A DNA stretch of 64,000 nucleotides from Nocardia nova SH22a (GCF_000523235.1 NZ_CP006850.1:124001-188000), one strand, 5' to 3'. Shown: positions 25,589 to 36,133, numbered from the stretch's first letter. Notes: generated from the sequence alone by a model not told the origin. Program-made: numbers and translations.

Positions 25589-26182
25589 ATGAGCTACCCG
25601 TACGGTCAGCCCGAGTATCCGGGCTATGGCTATCCACCGGCGGGATACCCGCCGCCCGGCTACGCGCCCGGTTACGCGCCCTACGGTTACCCGGAGCCAC
25701 GGCCGAGTGGCGGCGCGGCCATCACCGCGGGTGTCTTCTCGCTGCTGATCGCCCTGCTCGCGGGCTTCGGCGTGCTCGCGTTGATCAGTGCGGCGAACAA
25801 CCTCAACGACGAATACAGCTACTCCCACAGTTACGGTTCCTCCAGCAATTCGGGCGACATCTTCTTCGCCATCGCGGCGGCCGACGGCCTGATCGCCCTG
25901 CTGTGGGCGATCGGCGGCATCATGCTGATGAACCACAAGAACGCCGGGCGGATCATCGTGGTCATCCTGTCGTCGCTCGGTCTGCTCGGCGGCATCGCCG
26001 GAATGATCACGGCCTTCGCCAACGGCGTGCCCGCGGCCTCGATCGGCGGCATCGTCGGCCTGGCGTTCGCGGTGCTGATGTTGAGCCTGACCCTGTCCGG
26101 TTCGGCGAAGCGCTGGTGCGGTGTCGGCATGCCCGCCTATCCACCGGCCGCGTATTACGGCCAGCCGCCCTACCCGTACTGA
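25589..26182 (+). CDS. Small Tyr/Pro-rich membrane protein
   Basis: A 197-residue protein. The first 45 residues are a Gly/Tyr/Pro-rich repeat (YPGYGYPPAGYPPPGYAPGY), followed by four membrane helices (GVFSLLIALLAGFGVLALI; FFAIAAADGLIALLWAIGGIML; IIVVILSSLGLLGGIAGMI; IGGIVGLAFAVLMLSLTL). The C-terminus ends YYGQPPYPY. Many actinobacterial envelope proteins have such cytoplasmic PxxY-rich ends, but no function is established for this one. An AGGGGGG site lies upstream. The 210-base gap before it shows no other feature. Confidence 0.75.
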   Translation: MSYPYGQPEYPGYGYPPAGYPPPGYAPGYAPYGYPEPRPSGGAAITAGVFSLLIALLAGFGVLALISAANNLNDEYSYSHSYGSSSNSGDIFFAIAAADGLIALLWAIGGIMLMNHKNAGRIIVVILSSLGLLGGIAGMITAFANGVPAASIGGIVGLAFAVLMLSLTLSGSAKRWCGVGMPAYPPAAYYGQPPYPY

Positions 26183-26192
26183 GGGCGCGATC

Positions 26193-26687
26193 GTGGGATA
26201 TCCCTACGCGACACCGCAATACGCTCAACCCGTACCGAAACCCGGTGGGGGAACCGCGATCACCGCCGGAATCATGACCTTGCTCCAGGGAGTCGGGATC
26301 ACCGTATTCACGATCTTCGGCGCGATCGAGACCCGCACCGACCGACTGGACGGCTCCGATACGGACGCTGACATGATCGCGTTGGTCCTGTTCGGCGCGC
26401 TGTCGGCGCTGCTGCTCGCGGGCGCGATTCTGCTGCTGGCCCGGCGCACGGCCGGACGTGTCATCGTCATCGGGATCACCACGCTGGTGCTGGTGGTGAT
26501 CCCGACGATCGCGGTCGTCGCGGCCGTGGCCGGTGGTATTCGACGTGACGACGTGGTGCCGTTCTCGGTGATGCTCGCCATCCTCGTCGCGATCGAACTG
26601 CCGATCCTCGTCTGCGCGGTGTCCAGTTCCACCGGGCGGTGGATCGCCGCGCGAAACGCACCCGTCGCGCACTACCCGTACTACTGA
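26193..26687 (+). CDS. Second small Tyr/Pro-ended membrane protein
   Basis: A 164-residue protein starting with GTG 26193 (GAGGG upstream): short N-terminal YPYATPQYAQPVPKPGGGTAI, then four hydrophobic helices and the ending HYPYY. The N-terminal pattern and the GGGTAITAG entry into the first helix parallel the preceding protein (SGGAAITAG), so the two look like a diverged tandem pair. The genes are only 10 bases apart and probably co-transcribed. An upstream ATG in frame lies inside the previous gene and is rejected. Function unknown. Confidence 0.7.
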   Translation: MGYPYATPQYAQPVPKPGGGTAITAGIMTLLQGVGITVFTIFGAIETRTDRLDGSDTDADMIALVLFGALSALLLAGAILLLARRTAGRVIVIGITTLVLVVIPTIAVVAAVAGGIRRDDVVPFSVMLAILVAIELPILVCAVSSSTGRWIAARNAPVAHYPYY

Positions 26688-26734
26688 AACGCGCCGAGGC
26701 CGCTACAACGTGCTGTGACCACTGCGCCGCGGCC

Positions 26735-27964
26735 TCAGGCCGTGCACATCGACCGCAACACACCGCGCAGGATCGGCGCCCCGTAAGTCGCGGGCGCGAA
26801 GGCGAGCGTCTCGGCGATGCCCAGCGGAGTGAGCACCGCCGAGGACACCCCGGCCAGGCTGCCGATGCCGTTGGCGGCGGTCAGCAGCAGACTCGTCACA
26901 TCCAGGGCGAGGGTGGTGAGGTCCAGCGCGTTCTGCACGTTCACATCGGCCAGCGCGACGGTGTCGAGGGCCTTGCCCTCGTAGATGTCGAAGCCCAGAT
27001 TGGTCAGGAAGGTCACCGGGCCGTAGTCCATGTAGTCGACCAGCGGTCCCAGCTGCTCGGTCTTGCGCAGCAAGGCCGCCTTCGCGATCCGGTTGTCGCG
27101 CAGGAATTCCTGCACACTGGACGCGGCCGTGTCGAGCTGGGCGCGATCGATCGGCAGATCGCTGTGGGCCAGGAATTCCCGGGTCCGGGCGACGACGGTG
27201 GCGGTGGTCAGATCCGCGATCGGGGTGCAGGCGCCGTCGGCGGCCCGCACCTGCCGGGCGAGATCGGTGATCGGCGCGGGCACATCGATGTGCTCGGCCG
27301 GGAAGTCCGCGTCGTCGTTCAGGTCGAGCCGGTTGCCCGGCGCGTCGGCGGGACAGCGATCGCGCATCTGATCCTGGACGCGGCGGGCCAGCCACTGCAC
27401 CCCGCTGAATACGCCGCCGACGAGGAATTTCAGGAAGAACCCGGCCGTCGGAACCAGGCTCACGGCCAGCTGCGCCGGAATCTTCACGATGCGGTTGGCG
27501 AGGATGAACACCTCGATCACATCGGCCACGGTCAGCCGGGAGACCGGGACCGTCCGGTCGATGCGGCCGGTGCGCACCGCGTCGAGGCCGTTGACCAGAT
27601 AGGTCACGATGGGATTGTCGAGTTCGGCCGCATATCCGCCGAGCGTGTTCGGATCGACCGGCAACATATCGCGATGGACCCGCAGGGCGCTCAGGTCGTG
27701 CCGGAATCGCGCGACCTGATCGTCGTAGGCACTCAGCTGGTCTGCCGGGATCGACGGGCGCAGTGCCGCCGCGGCCGAGACCGTGATGTCGTCGAAGGTG
27801 GGTGCTTGCTTACCGCAAATCCCGGTGCCGTCGGCGACGGTCACCGCCGCGAGGACGTCCGGCGGGTCGGCGCGGACGCTCGCGGGGGAGAGCAGTCCCG
27901 CGCCGAGGGCGCCGGAGAGGACGAGAGCGGCCAGGGCGGGCGAGTACGCACGGGACAATCGCAT
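26735..27964 (-). CDS. Exported hypothetical protein next to glf
   Basis: A 409-residue protein with a clear Sec signal peptide (MRLSRAYSP, hydrophobic run, cleavage near SVRA-DP) and no lipobox. The mature part is mostly helical with several hydrophobic stretches (AQLAVSLVPTAGFFLKFLVGGVFSGVQWL; LDVTSLLLTAANGIGSLAGVSSAVLTPL) and four cysteines, among them CGK, RCPAD and a near-terminal RSMCTA, that could pair outside the cell. I recognise no family. In mycobacteria this slot between the Rv3811-like gene and glf holds the exported pirG/erp; this protein has no Erp-like repeats. Start chosen at ATG 27964 with GGAGG about 9 bases upstream. Divergent from glf. Confidence 0.75.
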   Translation of the reverse strand: MRLSRAYSPALAALVLSGALGAGLLSPASVRADPPDVLAAVTVADGTGICGKQAPTFDDITVSAAAALRPSIPADQLSAYDDQVARFRHDLSALRVHRDMLPVDPNTLGGYAAELDNPIVTYLVNGLDAVRTGRIDRTVPVSRLTVADVIEVFILANRIVKIPAQLAVSLVPTAGFFLKFLVGGVFSGVQWLARRVQDQMRDRCPADAPGNRLDLNDDADFPAEHIDVPAPITDLARQVRAADGACTPIADLTTATVVARTREFLAHSDLPIDRAQLDTAASSVQEFLRDNRIAKAALLRKTEQLGPLVDYMDYGPVTFLTNLGFDIYEGKALDTVALADVNVQNALDLTTLALDVTSLLLTAANGIGSLAGVSSAVLTPLGIAETLAFAPATYGAPILRGVLRSMCTA

Positions 27965-28120
27965 GGGTGTGATTTCCTCCGAGTAGACGGCCGCCACCAC
28001 GGAGCTGGACGGTCGTTCAGTTCGGTGCACATGTTTTAGTCGTGCGATGTCGTGCGGGTTGATAACGGAGTTACCGCCGAGTGAAATGGTGGTGGCCATC
28101 GCGGTTGACCCACGGCCTGA

Positions 28121-29359
<1,239 letters not shown>

Positions 29360-29401
29360 TCGCATGCGCCCCCAGCCCGTACCGCGGACGCAGGAAGTGA
29401 A

Positions 29402-31333
29402 ATGACCGCACAACTGACCGTCGAGGACATGACCACCGAGACCCGCGCGAAATCCCTGCTGGCGCGCATCATCCTGCCTCGCCCCGGCGAGCCGCTGGAC
29501 GTGCGGACACTGTATCTGGAGGAGTCGGCGACCAATGCCCGGCGCGCGCACGCGCCGACCCGGACCTCGCTGTCGATCGGCGCCGAATCCGAGGTGTCGT
29601 TCTGCACCTACTTCAACGCGGTGCCCGCCAGCTACTGGCGGCGCTGGACGATTCTGGAATCGGTGGTGCTGCGCCTGGAGCTGTCCGGGCACGGCCGGGT
29701 GGACGTGTACCGCTCCAAGGCAGACGGTTCCCGGATCCACGTGCAGGGCAACGAATTCGCCACCTCCGCGCCGTCGGATACCACCACGGTGGAATTCGAG
29801 GTCGAGCTCGCGCCGTTCGAGGACGGCGGCTGGATCTGGTTCGACATCACCACCGACAGCGCCGTCGAATTGCGCAGTGGCGGCTGGTACGCGCCGATCG
29901 AGGCGCCCGGTGAGGGCAGCATCGCGGTCGGCATGCCCACCTTCAACCGGCCCACCGACTGTGTGAAAACCCTTGCGGCGCTGGGCTCGGACCCGCTGGT
30001 GCTGGAGAAGATCCAGGCCGTGATCATTCCCGATCAGGGCAACCGCAAGGCCGTCGACGAGCCCGGATTCGCCGAGGCCGCAGCGGTTCTCGGTGATCGG
30101 CTCGCGATTCACGATCAGCCGAATCTCGGCGGTTCCGGCGGTTACAGCCGGGTCATGTACGAGGCGCTGAAAACCACCGACGCGCAGTACATCGTCTACA
30201 TGGACGACGATATCGAGATCGAGCCGGACTGCATTCTGCGCGCACTGGCCTTCGCCCGTTTCTCCCGCACGCCCACCCTGGTCGGCGGGCAGATGCTCAA
30301 TCTGCAGGAGCGATCGCATCTGCACACGATGGGCGAGGTCGTCGACCGCGGCATCTGGATGTGGACCGCGGCGCCGAATGTCGAATACGACCACGATTTC
30401 TCGAAATACCCGCTGCGCGACCGCGACAATTCGAAACTGCTGCATCGCCGGATCGATGTCGATTTCAACGGCTGGTGGACCTGCGTCATCCCGCGTTCGG
30501 TGGCCGAGGAGATCGGTCAGCCGCTGCCGCTGTTCCTGAAATGGGACGACGTCGAATACGGACTGCGCGCCCGCGCGGCCGGATATCCGACCGTCACCCT
30601 GCCCGGTGCGGCGGTCTGGCACATGGCGTGGAGCGACAAGGACGACGCCATCGACTGGCAGGCGTATTTCCACCTGCGCAATCGTCTGGTGGTCGCGGCA
30701 CTGCACCTCGGTAACGACGGCCGCCCGATGATCGTCAACACCGTCAAGGCGACGCTGAAACACCTGCTCTGCCTGGAATATTCGACCGTCGCCATTCAGA
30801 ACCAGGCCATCCGGGATTTCCTCGCGGGCCCGGACAAACTGTTCGAGCTGCTGCCGACCGCGCTGGGCGAGATCGCCACGATGCGCAAGGAATTCTCCGA
30901 CGCGGTGATCGTCGGTTCCTCGACCGAACTGCCACTGCCCAGCGGTGCGGATGTGGGCGCGGTCGGTGAACCGTCCAATCCGATCGCCAAGATCGTGCGT
31001 CTCGGCAAAGGCGTGCTGCACAATCTGCGCGGCGCCAAGACCGAGCATCACGACCGTCCGCAGCTGAATGTTCCCACCCTTGACGCGCGTTGGTTCCTCC
31101 TCTCGCAGGTCGACGGGGTTACCGTGACCACAGCCGACGGGCGTGGTGTGGTGTACCGCAAACGTGATCCGCGTCAGGCCCGGGAGTTGTTCGCCGAGGC
31201 GATGCGGTTGCGCCGGGAACTGGCCGCCCGGTTCCCGGAGCTGCGGGAGCGCTACCGTTCCGCACACGCGCGGCTGACCAGCACCGCGGCCTGGGAGAAC
31301 GCCTTCGGAATCAACCCGAGTGAGGACAAATGA
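29402..31333 (+). CDS. glfT2: Galactofuranosyltransferase
   Basis: A 643-residue GT2 enzyme that elongates the galactan of arabinogalactan with alternating beta-1,5 and beta-1,6 galactofuranose on the inner membrane face. N-terminal beta domain (to about 170), GT-A core with PTFNRPTDC, and the metal-binding DDD at 268-270 in YMDDDIEIEPD. The WHMAWSDKDDAIDW segment (about residue 402 on) contains the family's acceptor and metal-binding Trp/His. The C-terminal helical domain is present. It uses the product of glf, 42 bases upstream, and its stop overlaps the next start (ATGA). Confidence 0.96.
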   Translation: MTAQLTVEDMTTETRAKSLLARIILPRPGEPLDVRTLYLEESATNARRAHAPTRTSLSIGAESEVSFCTYFNAVPASYWRRWTILESVVLRLELSGHGRVDVYRSKADGSRIHVQGNEFATSAPSDTTTVEFEVELAPFEDGGWIWFDITTDSAVELRSGGWYAPIEAPGEGSIAVGMPTFNRPTDCVKTLAALGSDPLVLEKIQAVIIPDQGNRKAVDEPGFAEAAAVLGDRLAIHDQPNLGGSGGYSRVMYEALKTTDAQYIVYMDDDIEIEPDCILRALAFARFSRTPTLVGGQMLNLQERSHLHTMGEVVDRGIWMWTAAPNVEYDHDFSKYPLRDRDNSKLLHRRIDVDFNGWWTCVIPRSVAEEIGQPLPLFLKWDDVEYGLRARAAGYPTVTLPGAAVWHMAWSDKDDAIDWQAYFHLRNRLVVAALHLGNDGRPMIVNTVKATLKHLLCLEYSTVAIQNQAIRDFLAGPDKLFELLPTALGEIATMRKEFSDAVIVGSSTELPLPSGADVGAVGEPSNPIAKIVRLGKGVLHNLRGAKTEHHDRPQLNVPTLDARWFLLSQVDGVTVTTADGRGVVYRKRDPRQARELFAEAMRLRRELAARFPELRERYRSAHARLTSTAAWENAFGINPSEDK

Positions 31334-31926
31334 GCGCCCCCGCAGCCTCCGATCCGGCCGGTGCCCCGCATCTGCGGGTGGTGTCGGATCCGGCGTCCTC
31401 GCCGGCGGAAGTGAAGATCCTCAACGCGGTGCAGGGTGCGATCGGCACCCCGCCGGTGATCAAGGCCGCGCGCGGAATGTCGCATTTCGGTGAGCACGCG
31501 CTCGGCTGGATGGCCATCGGCGCCGCCGGCGCCCTGGTCGACAAGTCCCGCCGACGGCAGTGGGCGGGGGTCGCGGTCGGTGCGTTCGGCGCCCACGCGG
31601 CCTCGGTCGTCATCAAGCGGATCGTGCGGCGGCCGCGTCCGCACGATCCGTCGGTGCAGGTCAACGTGTCGACACCGAGCAAGCTGAGCTTCCCGTCGTC
31701 ACATGCCACCTCCACGACGGCGGCGGCCGTGTTGCTCGGAAAACTCACCGGGCTACCCTTGCCTGCGGTGCTCGTGCCGCCGATGCTGCTCTCCCGGGTC
31801 GTTCTGGGAGTGCACTATCCCTCCGACGTACTCGCCGGGTCCGCTCTGGGTGCGGCATCCGCCGCAGCCGTGCTAGCCGCCGAAAAGAGATTCACCAGTG
31901 ACCGCACAGGAAAGAACCCTCGCTGA
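31330..31926 (+). CDS. PAP2-type phosphatase, Rv3807c-like
   Basis: A 198-residue PAP2 phosphatase. The three motifs are KRIVRRPRP, PSSHATSTT and SRVVLGVHYPSDVLAG (acid-base His and Asp). The position between glfT2 and ubiA matches mycobacterial Rv3807c, the proposed phosphatase that removes the 5-phosphate from decaprenyl-phosphoryl-5-phosphoribose in the arabinose-donor pathway; that role is from the literature, not from sequence. About four hydrophobic helices. Start ATG overlaps the glfT2 stop. Confidence 0.9.
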   Translation: MSAPAASDPAGAPHLRVVSDPASSPAEVKILNAVQGAIGTPPVIKAARGMSHFGEHALGWMAIGAAGALVDKSRRRQWAGVAVGAFGAHAASVVIKRIVRRPRPHDPSVQVNVSTPSKLSFPSSHATSTTAAAVLLGKLTGLPLPAVLVPPMLLSRVVLGVHYPSDVLAGSALGAASAAAVLAAEKRFTSDRTGKNPR

Positions 31927-31927
31927 T

Positions 31928-32875
31928 ATGAGTGAAGAGCCGACCGGCACCGACCTCGACGACGCCGTTCTGAAGGGTCCGCCGAAGACGCTGGCCGGTG
32001 GAATCGTCAAGGCCGTACGGCCACGGCAGTGGGTGAAGAACGTCCTCGTGCTGGCGGCCCCGCTGGCCGCGGGCAAGGACGCGGCCACGGGTGCGTACGT
32101 GCTCGCGGACGCGGGCGTGGTCGCGCACATCATCATCGCGTTCGTGGTGTTCTGCCTGGCGGCCTCGGGTATCTATCTGGTCAACGACGCTCTCGACGTC
32201 GACGCCGATCGGGCGCACCCCACCAAGCGGTTCCGGCCCATCGCGGCGGGTGTCGTGCCGGTGAATCTGGCCTATTCGCTGTCGGCAGTCCTGCTGGTCG
32301 CCTCGCTCGCTCTCTCGTTCGTGGCGTCCTGGCATCTGGCCGTGGTGATGGCGGTGTACATCGGCATCCAGCTGGCCTACTGCTTCGGCCTCAAACACCA
32401 AGCGGTGCTCGACATCTGCATCGTGTCCTCGGGCTTCCTGTTGCGCGCGGTCGCCGGTGGCGCCGCCGCCGACATCCGGCTGTCGCAGTGGTTCCTGTTG
32501 ATCATGGCGTTCGGCTCGCTGTTCATGGCGGCCGGAAAGCGCTACGCGGAGTTGAAGATCGCACTCGACACCGGTGCGAAGATTCGCAAGTCGCTGCAGT
32601 ACTACACGCCCACCTACCTGCGCTTCATCTGGACTCTGTCGGCCACCGCGCTGGTGATCTTCTACGGGCTGTGGGCCTTCGAAACCGATCACAAGCACAC
32701 CCAGTGGTTCGCGATCTCGATGATCCCGTTTACCATCGCAATCCTGCGCTACGCGGTCGACGTCGATGGCGGCGAGGCCGGGGAACCCGAAGAGATCGCG
32801 CTGGGGGATCGCATTTTGCAGCTCCTGGCCATCGCCTGGATCGGAGCGGTAGGTGTCGCTGTCTATCTCACCTGA
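31928..32875 (+). CDS. ubiA: Decaprenyl-phosphate 5-phosphoribosyltransferase
   Basis: A membrane prenyltransferase of the UbiA fold, about 315 residues and nine helices. It transfers 5-phosphoribose from PRPP to decaprenyl phosphate, the first committed step to the arabinose donor DPA. The Mg-binding motif NDALDVDADRAHP and the entry segment KAVRPRQWVKNVLVLAAPLAAG are nearly those of the mycobacterial enzyme. I chose the ATG at 31928, giving MSEEPTGT like the mycobacterial MSED start, 2 bases after the PAP2 stop. A GTG at 31898 in the same frame, overlapping the PAP2 gene, is the alternative. Confidence 0.93.
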   Translation: MSEEPTGTDLDDAVLKGPPKTLAGGIVKAVRPRQWVKNVLVLAAPLAAGKDAATGAYVLADAGVVAHIIIAFVVFCLAASGIYLVNDALDVDADRAHPTKRFRPIAAGVVPVNLAYSLSAVLLVASLALSFVASWHLAVVMAVYIGIQLAYCFGLKHQAVLDICIVSSGFLLRAVAGGAAADIRLSQWFLLIMAFGSLFMAAGKRYAELKIALDTGAKIRKSLQYYTPTYLRFIWTLSATALVIFYGLWAFETDHKHTQWFAISMIPFTIAILRYAVDVDGGEAGEPEEIALGDRILQLLAIAWIGAVGVAVYLT

Positions 32876-34850
32876 CGAGATGCTGGTAGCGGGAGACGAA
32901 CACGAAGAAGGGGCAGCGGCACAGTCGCCGAATCGCGCGCGCGATCGCGATGCCGCGCGCCGCTTCTCGCTACTATCCCGCTCGGTATTCGTCGGTGGGG
33001 TGATCGTCACCCTCCTGTTGTTCGGTATCGGCGCCTGGCAACGGCGCTGGATCGCCGACGACGGTCTGATCGTGTTGCGCACCGTGCGCAATCTGATGGC
33101 CGGAAACGGTCCGGTCTTCAATGCGGGCGAGCGGGTGGAAACCAACACCAGCGCCGCCTGGACCTATGTGATCTGGTTCTTCGGCTGGATCAGCGACGCC
33201 CGGCTCGAGTACGTCAGCCTGGTTGTCGCGCTGACCCTTTCGCTGCTGGCCATCGTGTTCGCGATGGTCGGCTCGGCCCGGCTGTGGCGGCCGGTCACCG
33301 GCGCGGCCCCGACCCTCCTGCTGCCCGCGGGCGCGCTGGTCTACATCGCGGTGCCCCCGGCCCGTGACTACGCCACCTCCGGCCTCGAGAACTGCCTGGT
33401 GATCTTCTGGCTCGGCGTGCTGTGGTGGCTGCTGCTGCGCTGGAGTCAGGACGAGCGGCCGCGCCTGCTGAACCTGCTGCTGGCCGGTTTCTGGGCCGGA
33501 CTGTGCTGGGTGATCCGCCCGGAGATGACCGTCATCGGCGGTCTGGCCCTGGTCGTCCTGTTCTTCTCGCGGATGCCGCGAACCCGGTTGCGGCCCTTGT
33601 TCACTCGCGCGCTGCTGGTGCTGGTCGGCGGTCTGGTACCGGTCGGCTATCAGATCTGGCGGATGGGCTACTACGGCCTGCCCTATCCGAACACCGCGGT
33701 GGCCAAGGAGGCCGGTGGCGCGAAATGGCAACAGGGCCTGAAGTATCTGTGGGATCTGGTCGGGCCGTACTACCTGTGGATTCCGCTGCTGGTGCTGATC
33801 GTCGTGGCGGTGGCGCTGCTGGTTCGCGCCCGGCGCGGACGTGCGGTCGCGGACGCGGGCAAGGCCCCGGCAACCGGTCGGCTGACCCGCCTCCAGCGGT
33901 GGTTGCGGTCTCCGGCCGCGGTCGTGACCGTGCTGGTCGGCGGTGGTCTGCTGCTGGTGATCTTCAATATCCGCGTCGGCGGCGACTTCATGCACGGCCG
34001 CATGCTGCTGCCGCAGCTGTTCTGCCTGATGCTGCCGGTTTCGGTGCTGCCCGTGCGACTTCCGGTCGCGAGCGCCGGATCCGATCGCCCGGGCTGGTTG
34101 CGCTGGTCGTTCGCGCTGCCGCTGATCGCGTGGGCGGGCACCGTGGGCTGGGCGCTGTTCGCGGCCAACACCACGGCCAACACCGCGGGCGGGCAGATCA
34201 GCGCCTCCGGCATCGTGGACGAGCGGATCTACTACGTGCTCAACAGCGGCCACGATCATCCCGTGCTGGCCGAGGACTATCTGGACTATCCCCGCATGCG
34301 GGCGATGGTCCAGGACATCGCGGCCAATCCGAACGGCGGCCTGCTGATCAACTCGCCGTCGTACATGATGTGGTACGTCGCGCCGCCGCCGCTGCCGATT
34401 CCGCCTGCGGGGTACGGACATACCGTCTACTTCCTCAATCTGGGTATGACCAGCATGAACGTACCGCTCAGCGTGCGGGTCATCGATCAGGAGGGGCTGG
34501 CGTATCCGCTGGCCGCGCACACCGACCGACTCGTCGACGGCCGGATCGGACACGACAAGAATCTGTATCCGGACTGGGTCGTCGTCGATACCGGAATGGT
34601 CGATCAGCATCCGTGGATGCCGTGGTTCCTCGACGAGAAGTGGGTGATCCAGGCGCGCACCGCGCTGACCTGTCCGGCCACCCAGGATCTGCTCGCCTCG
34701 TATCGGGCGCCGCTGACGCTGGATCGGTTCAAGCACAACCTCATCCAGTCGCTGCACTTCGCGAAGTACCGTATCGACCGGGTGCCCAAGTACGAGATCC
34801 AGCGGTGCCATCTGGTGGATCCGACAACACCGCCGCCGGTACCGAACTAG
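32853..34850 (+). CDS. aftB: Terminal beta-1,2-arabinofuranosyltransferase
   Basis: A 665-residue GT-C glycosyltransferase: cytoplasmic N-terminus, first helix FVGGVIVTLLLFGIGAW, then the periplasmic catalytic loop with IADDGLIVLRTVRN (Asp-Asp pair about residue 69) and VETNTSAAWTYV, roughly ten helices, and a periplasmic C-terminal domain. It adds the terminal beta-1,2-Araf of arabinan from decaprenyl-phosphoryl arabinose. The GTG at 32853 has GGAG at 7 bases and overlaps the ubiA end by 23 bases; ATG 32880 is an alternative. The order ubiA-aftB is as in mycobacteria. Confidence 0.92.
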   Translation: MSLSISPDEMLVAGDEHEEGAAAQSPNRARDRDAARRFSLLSRSVFVGGVIVTLLLFGIGAWQRRWIADDGLIVLRTVRNLMAGNGPVFNAGERVETNTSAAWTYVIWFFGWISDARLEYVSLVVALTLSLLAIVFAMVGSARLWRPVTGAAPTLLLPAGALVYIAVPPARDYATSGLENCLVIFWLGVLWWLLLRWSQDERPRLLNLLLAGFWAGLCWVIRPEMTVIGGLALVVLFFSRMPRTRLRPLFTRALLVLVGGLVPVGYQIWRMGYYGLPYPNTAVAKEAGGAKWQQGLKYLWDLVGPYYLWIPLLVLIVVAVALLVRARRGRAVADAGKAPATGRLTRLQRWLRSPAAVVTVLVGGGLLLVIFNIRVGGDFMHGRMLLPQLFCLMLPVSVLPVRLPVASAGSDRPGWLRWSFALPLIAWAGTVGWALFAANTTANTAGGQISASGIVDERIYYVLNSGHDHPVLAEDYLDYPRMRAMVQDIAANPNGGLLINSPSYMMWYVAPPPLPIPPAGYGHTVYFLNLGMTSMNVPLSVRVIDQEGLAYPLAAHTDRLVDGRIGHDKNLYPDWVVVDTGMVDQHPWMPWFLDEKWVIQARTALTCPATQDLLASYRAPLTLDRFKHNLIQSLHFAKYRIDRVPKYEIQRCHLVDPTTPPPVPN

Positions 34851-34903
34851 ACCGCCGCCGGCAACGAACCAGCGTTGTATTAGTCTCGTTTTGATAACGC
34901 GGA

Positions 34904-34923
34904 CGTATCGATTTCACGATACG
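34904..34923. promoter_or_regulatory. Dyad upstream of first mycolyltransferase gene
   Basis: CGTATCG, six bases, CGATACG: a perfect 7-6-7 inverted repeat in the 179-base gap between aftB and the first Ag85-type gene. A similar ATCG/GATA dyad occurs before the second gene. Candidate operator; no regulator known. Confidence 0.45.
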
Positions 34924-35029
34924 CTCGGTGACGTACGTCCGTCGGGGGCGCATCGTCGTATGCGCACGGGTGATCATTCGCAGAGGAAAGCGGTCGGACG
35001 GCCGCACTACGGAAAGGCCGGACAGGGAT

Positions 35030-36133
35030 ATGCGAGGCGTGACTGTGCGATGGGTGCAGCAGAGACGTCGGAGAGGGGCGCAACAGTCGACGTCTCGGCG
35101 TTCCGGGTGGCTCCGGCGATCCGCGGTGGGCGTGGCGTTGGCGACGTTGCTGCCGTTCGGGGTGTCGGTGGCAGAGGCCGGACACGCGGCCGCCGCGTTC
35201 AATCCGACCGGTATCGACTTCTGGGTCGATTCGTCGATGGGCCCCATCAAATCCCGTATCTTCCGCGCGGCGGACGGCAACACCAACCGTGTCGTCTACG
35301 CCCTCGACGGTATGCGTGCCCGGGGTGACCTGAGCGGCTGGGAGATCGAGACCAACATCATTCCGGCTCTGGTCAACGCGAACATGAATGTGGTCATGCC
35401 GGTCGGTGGCCCGTCGAGTTTCTACGCCGACTGGAACGCGCCGAGCAACTTCTTCGGTATCGACACCGCGTCGGCGGGATCCGCGGGCTCGTCCACGGGT
35501 TCGGCGATGACCGGTTCCTCGAACTACAACGAGACGCTGGGCAAGGTCAACACCTACAAGTGGGAGACCTTCCTGACCTCCGATCTGCCGAACGCGCTGG
35601 CCGGGCGGCTGGGCTTCAGCTCGCACCGCAACGGCGTGTTCGGCCTGTCGATGGGCGGCAGTGCCGCGCTGACGCTGGCGGCGTACCACCCGGACCAGTT
35701 CAGCTACGCCGGTTCGTACTCCGGTTACCTGAACATCTCGGCGCCCGGTATGCGCGAAGCCATGCGGGTGGCCATGCTCAGCGCCGGTGGGTACAACATC
35801 GACGCCATGGCGCCGCCGTGGGGTCCGCAGTGGTTGCGGATGGATCCGTTCGTCTTCGCACCGCGGTTGAAGGCCAACAACACCCGGCTGTGGATCGCGG
35901 CCGGTAGTGGTATCCCCTCCGCACAGGACACCACGTCGCCGCTCGACATCATCCAGGGCTCGCCGCTGGAGGCGCTGGCGCTGGCCAACACTCGTGCCTT
36001 CCAGGTCCGCATGATGACCCTGGGCGCGAGCAATGTCACCTACGACTTCCCGAACGTCGGTGTGCACAACTGGCACAACTGGGAGGCCGAGGTCTATCGG
36101 ATGATTCCGGACATGTCGCCCAATATCGGCTGA
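35030..36133 (+). CDS. Mycolyltransferase (antigen 85 family), copy 1
   Basis: A 367-residue exported alpha/beta hydrolase: basic N-terminus, signal helix (SAVGVALATLLPFGVSV, AxA-type end), then the mature start FNPTGIDFWVDSSMGPIKSRIF. Nucleophile Ser207 in GLSMGGSAAL, fibronectin-like PSSFYADWNAP segment, and the catalytic His in VGVHNWHNW. It moves mycolic acids between trehalose monomycolate molecules and arabinogalactan. The frame opens 34 codons earlier; ATG 35030 with GGAAAGG upstream is preferred, and a GTG 12 bases later is possible. Compared with mycobacterial Ag85 (GLSMAGSS), the Ser loop has Gly for Ala. It carries a Gly/Ser-rich insertion about residues 147-164 (ASAGSAGSSTGSAMTGSS). 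Confidence 0.9.
   Translation: MRGVTVRWVQQRRRRGAQQSTSRRSGWLRRSAVGVALATLLPFGVSVAEAGHAAAAFNPTGIDFWVDSSMGPIKSRIFRAADGNTNRVVYALDGMRARGDLSGWEIETNIIPALVNANMNVVMPVGGPSSFYADWNAPSNFFGIDTASAGSAGSSTGSAMTGSSNYNETLGKVNTYKWETFLTSDLPNALAGRLGFSSHRNGVFGLSMGGSAALTLAAYHPDQFSYAGSYSGYLNISAPGMREAMRVAMLSAGGYNIDAMAPPWGPQWLRMDPFVFAPRLKANNTRLWIAAGSGIPSAQDTTSPLDIIQGSPLEALALANTRAFQVRMMTLGASNVTYDFPNVGVHNWHNWEAEVYRMIPDMSPNIG

Noticed and set aside
32973..34811. 612-codon open frame antisense to aftB
   Set aside because: Low-complexity Gln/His/Arg composition and complete overlap with a certain gene.
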